Shown here one piece after another: positions 57,601 to 64,000 of a stretch of 64,000 bases of DNA. The DNA is from Pohlia nutans (lineage: Eukaryota; Streptophyta; Bryopsida; Bryales; Mniaceae): the NCBI GenBank assembly GCA_022496805.1, contig CM040094.1, forward strand, positions 16,887,501-16,951,500, read 5' to 3'. The notes beneath the pieces are model-generated. The model worked only from the letters and a program-made list of their open reading frames with translations, was not told where the DNA came from and ran no database searches. The position numbers and the translations under genes are program-made. How positions within the stretch are numbered: the first letter of the stretch is position 1; the number at the start of each line of letters is the position of its first letter.

Positions 57601-60173
57601 TAAAGAAAAAATAGGGAGGGATATTGACTTGGAACATGGGTGCAAGTGTCCCGTTGTGATTAATACTTGCAAAAAAATTGAGCTACCTTACATGAAGGTC
57701 AGTTTCATAAATAATTGAACAAAAATTGAAGAATGTCAAAATTTGTGCAACTATTTCTAAAAAGCTTAGAAATTTTTAGTTGGATGTCTTTAGTTTTTTG
57801 TGAAATCTGAAACGCCAAAATTAGTAAATTTTTCCAAATTTTTGAATATTAAGAAATGCTATTTTGAATGGTCTGAATTCTAAAATTAAACTATTTCAAC
57901 ACACAAGTGTTGAAACTGACATTAACCACAATGAGACACTTGCACCGTGGAACAGGTAGTTTTTTCTCTCTTGTGCATTTATATAAGGAAGTGGCAGCTT
58001 TTGATCATTTAGGCAAATAGTGTTGTAAGATTTATAACTTCTTTATCAACATAATAAGTTAAGTGAGAGACTAGACTGAACAAGTTCAAGGCAATGACTT
58101 AGGTCACAAAAGAAGAGAGAAAATCATAAATTGAACCAAGAAAAAATGCCAAAGCTTACATTGATTGTAGAAACCCAAACGCATCGTAGAAGAACTTGGG
58201 AATAGGTCCCGTGAAATTATTCCCATGCAAGTCTCTGAGATTTCCAATAAAACCAAAACAAGAGCAGTTAATACTTAAAGGTCCAGAGAGCCCTTTCCGA
58301 CCAGTATTATACACCAATATTCCATTGTATTTGGCATAGTTCCACACCTCATATGGATTTAAGATCAAAAGTAAAGTTAAAATTCACGTCGACATGATTA
58401 TAATGAGCTATTGGGATCTCAATTTATTTACAACAAATGTCAAATATACGCCAACGTATCTACTGTCCCCATCAGCCCTTTAAGGGTTAAATAACCACAA
58501 AACTATGAATGGTTTTGCTTACATGTCAAACAAGCTTAACAACTGGCCAAGCTCTTCAGGAAGTTCACCATCAAGTCCAGGGTTATCCGTAAGGGTTCTG
58601 CATGACACAATGAGTATTCAGCCCAAATTCATCACTTGCCCTAATTCAAGAAGAGAAAAAGTAGCAGAAGAATGACTTTTCCAACTCACAAAGTGACGAG
58701 ATTGGTGAGGTTTCCAATAGCCGCCGGCAATGACCCCACAATAGAAGCATTCCTCAACGTCCTGTAAACCCCATAACACAAGAAAATGCCCATCAGAAAA
58801 GAAAACCCTAAAGTGCTAGTTCTGGTGAGCTTCTGTATTAGAGCAACGAGAGCTTTTCCAGTGGCCCTGAACTGAATAATTTCATCCAGTATTCAGGAAA
58901 AGTCCTTAAGATTCTTCACTTTACACTGAAAAAGGCGAGTGGGTTCAAAACTTGTGCAAGCTTTCTAAAGGACAGATGCAAATTAGATGGTCATAAAACC
59001 GTAAACCTAGTCAGTGAATTGTTGTTTGTTAAATTACAGGAAGAGCAGGAACAACAAAAAAAGAAGTGGGGTTAGGTTTGTTGTGTTGTGATTTCTGGGC
59101 AGGACTATTTTTGTTTCGAAACTAAAAACCACCAGTGAGTGAGTGAGTGCGAGTGTGAGGAGTACTTAATAAAACCCTAAACCCGGTGAAAAAGTGGAGG
59201 AGAGGAATGGCTAACTTACAAGCCTACAATCTCAAAGGCCCACACACTGACGCCATACTGAGACATGGGCTTGGCGTTACAAAACACGCCGCGCCAGGGA
59301 CTCGTCTGCGCACACGGCGGATTCGTCTTCACCAGCGCATTCCACCCCGCCAGGTTTTGCAATGGATCCGGCGTGCTGCCCCATGCACTATACAGTTGCC
59401 CCAACGAATACACTACAAAAAATCCATTCACAAATTGCCCCTGATGTCAACACAACTACTGAAAACAGTCCAAAAGAACTCATTCTGAACCCAAATGTAA
59501 GTAGAAATATAATTGTCCTGATGACTGACACTGAAAACTAGCACTAGCAGGTTTAAACGGTTCAAAAAACTCAGTTGTGAAGGACTAAAACCCTACTAGT
59601 GAAAACAGTCCAAAGCAACTCATTCTGAACCTAACGACCTGTTGTGAAGGACCAAATATAAGTCGAAATATAATTGTCCTGGTGACTGACACTGAAAACT
59701 AGCACTAGTAGGTTTTAACGGTTCAAAAAAACTCAGTTGTGAAGGACTAAAACCCTACTAGTGATCACAAGTTGCCCTGATGTCAACACAACTGAAACAA
59801 CTCATTCTGAACCTAACGACTTGTTGTGAAGGACCAATTAGAAGTTGAAATATAATTGTCCTGATGACCAACACTGAAAACAATTAGTGCTCACTAGTAC
59901 GTTTAAACCATTGGTTCAAAAGAACTCAGTTGTGAAGGACCAAAATTCCCCCAGTAGGTTTAAACCATTGGTTCAAAAGAACTCAGTTGTGAAGGACCAA
60001 AATTCCACTAGTGACCAGGTTGTGGGATTGAAATAGAAGGAAAATGGTGTGCAGAGAGGGAAGGATTCTTTACAATCGGCGTCGGCGTAAACGTTGTCTT
60101 GAGCGGCGACTGGGCTGTGAAAGCTCCAGAGAATCTGTACAAAAACCAAACCCCACAGTAGTATGCGGCCCAT
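48643..60173 (-). CDS. Leucine-rich-repeat receptor-like serine/threonine kinase (LRR-VIII-like)
   Basis: A plasma-membrane receptor kinase. Exons: 60173-60074, 59412-59220, 58761-58690, 58597-58523, 58234-58160, 57458-57309, 57196-57122, 56963-56895, 56089-55946, 55770-55696, 55581-55507, 54623-54465, 54159-54068, 53927-53784, 53435-53317, 52553-52343, 51875-51635, 51163-51013, 49050-48643. Phases all agree, giving 2628 nt and 875 residues. Residues 1-24 are a signal peptide and about 36-98 an LRR N-terminal cap with paired cysteines. Some 13 LRRs follow, mostly one per 69-75-nt phase-2 exon. A Cys-rich juxtamembrane block, a membrane segment near 459-483 and a kinase domain complete the protein. 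The kinase shows a glycine loop GKGHYGAV 530-537, Lys551, HRD 647-649 and DFG 667-669, so it should be an active RD kinase. No malectin-like domain is seen. The ectodomain recalls LRR-VIII-1 (HPCA1-like) and the kinase LRR-VIII-2; the ligand is unknown. The last exon is far richer in GC than the others. Confidence 0.92.
49124..49423. mobile_element. Inverted-repeat MITE in the last intron of the receptor kinase
   Basis: ttaaggtcgaggcacctaaa at the left pairs with ttttaggggcctccacctta at the right. Internal aaaccgac and atcggttttgg words repeat. The flanks resemble TTAA, but the duplication is not clear. Confidence 0.6.
49424..49818. mobile_element. Inverted-repeat MITE (AGGCCCGTTCGCAC ends)
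   Basis: aaggcccgttcgcacttgg and aaggccacgtgcgaac are inverted and bound about 395 bp in the last receptor-kinase intron. Confidence 0.55.
49824..50252. mobile_element. GAGTTAT-type MITE, last receptor-kinase intron
   Basis: It begins gttatccataaactaaaggg and ends gggactttacagattac, and shares its interior with 25313-25668. A short GC-rich segment (cgtggcgtgcctcgctggga) near 50100 is extra. Confidence 0.6.
52042..52312 (-). mobile_element. Broken TTAA MITE family 1 copies in the intron between exons 17 and 16
   Basis: The first copy begins CCCCTAAAGGACCAAGC after TTAA and decays near 52180. A second interior fragment (52222-52312) repeats attgtgaaaaaaatagaatt and ttatatcactgaagaa words. Confidence 0.6.
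52610..52840 (-). mobile_element. TTAA MITE family 1, reverse, intron between exons 16 and 15
   Basis: It begins CCCCTAAAGGACCAAGGATT and ends GGTCCATTAGGGG, with TTAA at 52606-52609 and 52841-52844. Confidence 0.87.
54195..54419 (+). mobile_element. TTAA MITE family 2 in the intron between exons 12 and 13
   Basis: This 225-bp element begins CCCCTAAATGTCCCATGGGG, ends CAGACGTTTAAGGG and is flanked by TTAA. On the transcript it ends only about 36 nt before the exon 13 acceptor, so it may supply branch-point sequence. Confidence 0.88.
55084..55470. mobile_element. Mini-CACTA element interrupted by a TTAA MITE
   Basis: CACTAGTAGAAATCTTGT at the left pairs with ACAAGATTTCTACTATTG at the right, and the arms run on through the TTAA site. 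A family 2 element occupies 55122-55346 of the left arm. The right terminal G of TAGTG has drifted. Confidence 0.75.
55122..55346 (+). mobile_element. TTAA MITE family 2 with its empty site preserved
   Basis: A 225-bp element (TCCTTAAACATCCCATGG ... GACGTTTAGGGG) lies between TTAA at 55118-55121 and 55347-55350. Left and right flanks joined with one TTAA give gtctTTAAtgactaaatgtc. This equals, over 20 of 20 bases, the reverse complement of 55421-55440 in the other arm of the host element. Confidence 0.93.
56623..56853 (-). mobile_element. TTAA MITE family 1, reverse, intron between exons 9 and 8
   Basis: It begins CCCCAAAAGGACCAAGGATT and ends GGTCCTTTAGGGG with TTAA on both sides. Confidence 0.87.
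57636..57955. repeat. Inverted repeat in the intron between exons 6 and 5
   Basis: gggtgcaagtgtcccgttgt and the complement acaatgagacacttgcacc bound about 320 bp; a MITE is possible, but no target duplication is clear. Confidence 0.5.
58272..58486 (-). mobile_element. TTAA MITE family 2, reverse, intron between exons 5 and 4
   Basis: It lies between TTAA at 58268-58271 and 58487-58490; the interior gagctattgggatctcaatt and cgtatctactgtccccat are reverse-complement family 2. The left end is 33 bp from the exon 5 acceptor. Confidence 0.75.
59461..59955 (-). repeat. Tandem repeat of about 140-160 bp in the first receptor-kinase intron
   Basis: Units start near 59461, 59600 and 59783. Each holds ctcattctgaacc, aatataattgtcctg-tga, ggttcaaa-aactcagttg and gtgaaggac. 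A further partial copy follows to about 60016. Confidence 0.75.
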
Positions 60174-60464
60174 GGTGCTTGCTGCTAGTGTTTATCGATT
60201 TTTATTTATTTTTCTTTCTCCGATCAGCGTCTACTTGAATCATTCGGCATGTTGTGAGCCTGCTGGCACCTTCTTGAACAGAGTCTGGCCATGATCGATG
60301 ATTGTCAGTCTAGCTAAACCCCTTCGAGAGTACTACTAGTTCATGAATCCTATAAGCTTCCATGAATCCTGTAAGTTGAATTTGATTTCCTCTAGGAAGA
60401 AGAAGAATAAGAAGAAACAGTCCAACTACGCAATTTCCAACTGAAACTCCGGCCCGAACGTCAG

Positions 60465-60472
60465 TTTATATA
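60465..60472 (-). promoter_or_regulatory. Candidate TATA box of the receptor kinase gene
   Basis: TATATAAA on the minus strand about 290 bp upstream of the start codon at 60173; the distance would give a leader of some 260 nt. Position and sequence only. Confidence 0.35.
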
Positions 60473-62934
60473 CGTGACAAAGAGCTCACAAGTAGTACCG
60501 TTTCGTCAACTCTCTCGTCTCAAGATGATTCTAAACGTACACAGTTTGGGTTTACAATTTACAAAATCTTCACAGTTCAACGCCAAGGATTGACTCCGAC
60601 TAAGAAACGCCCGACCTGAGAACCAAGTAAGCTACAGAAGTTCCAGTCAAGTGGGCTCTGCGGAATTAATGCCCGCATCTTACTAGCTTGCTCATTCGAA
60701 TTCAATAAACCGCCAGACAGTAGTCGGTATATTGAATTCTGTAATCTATCACGTGATGCAATATGAAAGGTTTGGAATCATGCGATAGCTTAGCTTTCGC
60801 GCTCAGGCACTGTCACGGAAGTTAAGCTCTGCTTGCTAGGAGCGAGTGAGTTCGGCAAAAAGCGGCGCTGTGCGAGGCCGGGCGTTTTCCTGGCAATCCT
60901 CCTGCCACTGTATGACAATAATTGAATAATGCGAGTGAACAGTAGTGTAATGAAAAATGTGCGTTGTGAGTGTGGCGGGAGGGGCAGGAACTCCCATGTG
61001 GAGGCCCGCCTGGCTCCGAGTATCTGTGGGAAGCTGACTTTCCGAGAACGATGAAGACTCGGACAACGGGCCAGCCAGGGCGGGCCACAGTCGATCAGAT
61101 CGATCGATAATGTAGGGACCCGTTCCCGAGGGACCCAGAAATGGCAAAAACATGTTTTTTTGCCTCAAAAACATCATTCCAACTTAATTTCAATAAAGCT
61201 CCTACAATAACTGAAGTCCACTCTAGAAGCTTTAACATTAAATATAATGTCACATCACCCAATTTTCAACTAAAGATGATGTGGATTTGTCCACGATTCT
61301 GAATCTACTATAATGAGTCAAGAATAACGGCCAAAATTTTTGAGGTCAATAGTAGAAGGGCTAAAGAGCATTATGTAGGAGACCCAATCACGCCCAAGCA
61401 CCCAAGCACCCAAGCACCCAAATGACTATCATGTCTTGATTCAACAGAATCAAGTCATTTTAGAACGTAAATTTAGGTAAACGATAGATAGTTTATCATT
61501 TTAGTAAACACGTACCATAAAGGCTCTATGATGTAACTCATATTTGCATTATAAAATTATTGCATGGTCTAGATATTATTCGAATTGGATACACTGTTAG
61601 TCAATTCGATGTTCGTACCTTATAATGTATAGTTAAGAGCATTCCGACTTTTGAGCTCCTATCGTTGCACGGTAAAATGCTCCTCGGAAACGATGACCAA
61701 AAGTTCCAGTTACTAAGTGGGAGCCACTAGCTAGTAGCCTCCCACACGGCCACATCGTTTACGTTGTTGTGGACTCCAAGCAGTAGCTCGTCCACCCCAA
61801 TCCATCACCCATGCTGGTAGGCTCGTTGTCCGCCTATTCTGCCACGCAACCACGTTGGCCCGCCATGACCCTCCAAATGGAAGCGATGTACAGTAGCAAT
61901 GGTGTACAACAATACATAACAAAACGAGAATTGGATCACAACAACCAAAAATACCACCGGAAGATGGCATGAGGAGAAGTTCATCCAACTCTAAAAGCTT
62001 GTGAGCCACATGTGGTTTATTGCAAGGTTGTAGTTCTAGGGACTCATGTTAGGACAACAATGGGGGGCATTGATGGGCGGCCATATCAATCGGTCTCGCG
62101 GCCAACTATTTAGGCCAATGACCAGTAGGAATGCTCTAGCACATAGAGCCTATATACAACTTAACTCAATTGGATCATATTATAATTGGGTTGTGTTTTC
62201 AATTCATGGGTCCGGGTCTGATCACGGTACCCCTTCCCGGACTGTCCGGACTTTAGAAGAATGTCCTTTTGGTAATGAAAAAATTATTGGAAAATTACAA
62301 AAATTACATGGTATTATAGATGGCATGTTGGTACACAATAATCATGTGCTATATAGGCCAAATTCAAAAATTGAATTTTTTTCCTAATTTATCATATCTA
62401 GCACCTGATCACATTATAGTAGCAAAAGGACTATGTATTTAAGGTTTTTTTATTAAAACAAATATTCATGCACTTTATTAAGTTTATATTTAAGCATATC
62501 ATATAGTTTTAAGACAAAGATATTATGAAATCATAGTCTTTTTAGATTGTGTAAAAATATTTTATTTTTGAAAGTTCTCATAAATAAGGAAACATAGTAA
62601 AACATCAATTGAAATTATGAGTTAAAATTAAACATAGATATGACTCAAACGTTGTTTTAGCTAAATTTCTTGTTTATGAACTACTTCACTATAAATTGAT
62701 ATTCCGGATTGTTCATTTTGTCTCAAATCTGGAATTGAGACAGTTCCGGATTTGAAGAATAAAGGAAATCAATAAAAAAGAATATATAAATTGTTCAATT
62801 TTTCTTGCTCAATACTATTTTGGATGGAGTATTACAACTTTCTCATGGATCTATCATTAACCCCTAAAGGCCCTTAAAAGCCAAAATGTGAATTTTCATG
62901 TGAATTGAAAATGTGTAATTTCTAGCACACATTA
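60473..62934. other. Upstream flank of the receptor kinase, no gene supported
   Basis: Mixed DNA with a GC-richer patch near 60780-61100 and short overlapping frames on both strands that resemble nothing. A 9-bp tandem repeat (cccaagcac) lies at 61395-61422. 62262-62345 resembles 51247-51335 (ttggaaaattacaaaaa words), a dispersed repeat. A lone left end of the TTAA family (ttaacccctaaaggccc) starts at 62858. Confidence 0.5.
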
Positions 62935-63180
62935 GAGTTATTTGTAAAGGCATCCGGTTTTTTGTCCTCCTTTTTTCATAGACCAGAGCTGGTACTAGAG
63001 TTGTCCTCCTCAGGGTCCCACCCGACTACCCAATTCTTCTCCCTCCCTCCAAATTATTATGAATAAAAATTTCAATCTATCCAGTGTTCTATTCTGGGTC
63101 TACAGTGAGATCATGCTGATCTTGTCCTTTCCAAATTACATGTCAGAAAGAAGGGTTTTGAGGGACTTTACAAATAACTC
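62935..63180. mobile_element. GAGTTATTTGTAAAG MITE, inverted relative to 90-346
   Basis: The ends are GAGTTATTTGTAAAGG and CTTTACAAATAACTC with TA on both sides. The interior matches the first element in reverse (accagagctggtactagag, gtctacagtgagatcat). Confidence 0.75.
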
Positions 63181-63182
63181 TA

Positions 63183-64000
63183 TTAAGTGAATTATAAAAT
63201 GACAGCGTTTTAGTGAGACAATCCTTTTTGGAACCCATAGCAGACCCGAACCCTCATCTATTAGTGTGAAGCTTAGTTAGGAAATCCAAACCAATAGATA
63301 GACGAAAATGTCAAAATTTGAATGATCTTACGTACAAATGAATAAATAATATTTAATCTACAATCTATATATTCAAGAAAGTAAATAGCCTATACTACAT
63401 TGTTTTGTGCAATTACTAGGACCATAATAATTTTAAGCTTATAGATCAAGTGAATACATTGTCTTCAATGTTTAAAAATACCATGACCAAAGGGCAGGTT
63501 GGGCACTTGAGTGCCTAATATTTAATTAAAAGGCAAAAATTGAGTTGGGCACTTTGAATTAAAACTCATAAATTTCAACTCGTTTTTCCAATATTTAAAT
63601 AAAATTTGGCAATAGCCCGAGGCAATAGCCAAGTAATATGTCAAAAATGTATGTGAGTGCATTACATTTTATAAATGTGAGTTACAGAGGAGGTAAAGCC
63701 TTGTGCTTTCTACAAAATTCAGTACAGTAATGCCAAGTGAACGATGTGTACAACTCCCGTCAATTATTGTTATCTCTCTTAATTACATATTAAAACACGC
63801 AATTTGCTATTTGTGCACTTACATACATTTTTATGCACTTACATACATACATTTTTGCTATCTATGCACTAAAATTAAAAAGTTCTTAAATCAATATAAA
63901 CAGTGCCGAAGCTGATCATGTACTACGGTCTACATACAATAATAAAACATATTTAGAGCTAAAAAAGTAATATTGATGTATATTGACATTATATATATTT
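63183..64000. other. AT-rich end of the window, nothing recognised
   Basis: No supported frame, inverted repeat or RNA gene; only short repeats of acttacatacat near 63820-63850. Confidence 0.5.

Noticed and set aside
58241..58368. Extension of receptor-kinase exon 5 upstream along an open frame
   Set aside because: The acceptor TCTCAG at 58235 keeps the LRR phase; the extra sequence belongs to the intron and a reverse family 2 MITE.
55507..58761. Regularly spaced short similar units resembling a CRISPR array
   Set aside because: They are LRR exons of 69-75 bp separated by GT-AG introns of differing length, in a plant gene.
60822..61177. Frames of 88 and 113 codons upstream of the receptor kinase
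   Set aside because: They overlap each other in different registers, have no domain, and lie in promoter-proximal, moderately GC-rich DNA.

Overview
The window is nuclear DNA of a land plant. It holds many GT-AG introns, plant TTTAGGG telomere-type repeats, two chloroplast-targeted gene-expression factors, a leucine-rich-repeat receptor kinase and a dense load of plant-style MITEs plus CACTA elements. The protein architecture and intron-rich layout make a seed-free plant (bryophyte or lycophyte) plausible, but the species cannot be fixed from the sequence alone.

Three genes are supported, each reconstructed exon by exon with every splice phase agreeing. (1) On the minus strand, 20976 to 7722, a 15-exon gene encodes a predicted 1318-residue chloroplast protein. 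Its N-terminal half is a CAF-type (CRS2-associated factor) protein with two CRM domains and its C-terminal half is a CFM2/CFM3-type protein with three. One 960-bp exon carries the end of the second CRM domain, an acidic linker and the start of the third, so the fusion lies within continuous coding sequence. (2) Divergently, on the plus strand from 21699 to 27311, a 10-exon gene encodes a 324-residue plastid-type S4/YlmH-like RNA-binding protein. The two start codons are about 720 bp apart, and the gap holds a triplicated telo-box module. (3) On the minus strand, 60173 to 48643, a 19-exon gene encodes an 875-residue LRR receptor kinase with an apparently active RD kinase domain.

The rest is repeats. 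The commonest is a group of MITEs with inverted ends CCCCTAAA..., flanked by TTAA. One copy sits inside one arm of an inverted-repeat element, and the other arm preserves the empty site, which fits a TTAA target duplication exactly. A 4-bp TTAA-directed element is the signature of the piggyBac superfamily, which would be unexpected in a land plant. Twelve of the 14 introns of the CAF-CFM gene carry one or more MITEs. Stowaway-like elements (CTCCCTC..., TA duplications), long hairpin elements and two CACTA-type elements also occur, often nested.

From 0 to 7 kb there is repeat-rich intergenic DNA. From 27.3 to 48.6 kb there is AT-rich intergenic DNA; its 29.8-41.2 kb part is a nest of related repeat modules with GC-rich inserts, a 1.1-kb CACTA element carrying a tRNA-like sequence, and two places where exon-like gene fragments appear to have been captured. 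From 60.2 kb to the end lie the receptor-kinase promoter and more repeats.

Functionally, the divergent pair points to plastid RNA processing and translation: the fusion protein should act in group II intron splicing and the S4 protein at the plastid ribosome or RNA. The receptor kinase is separate and acts at the plasma membrane.
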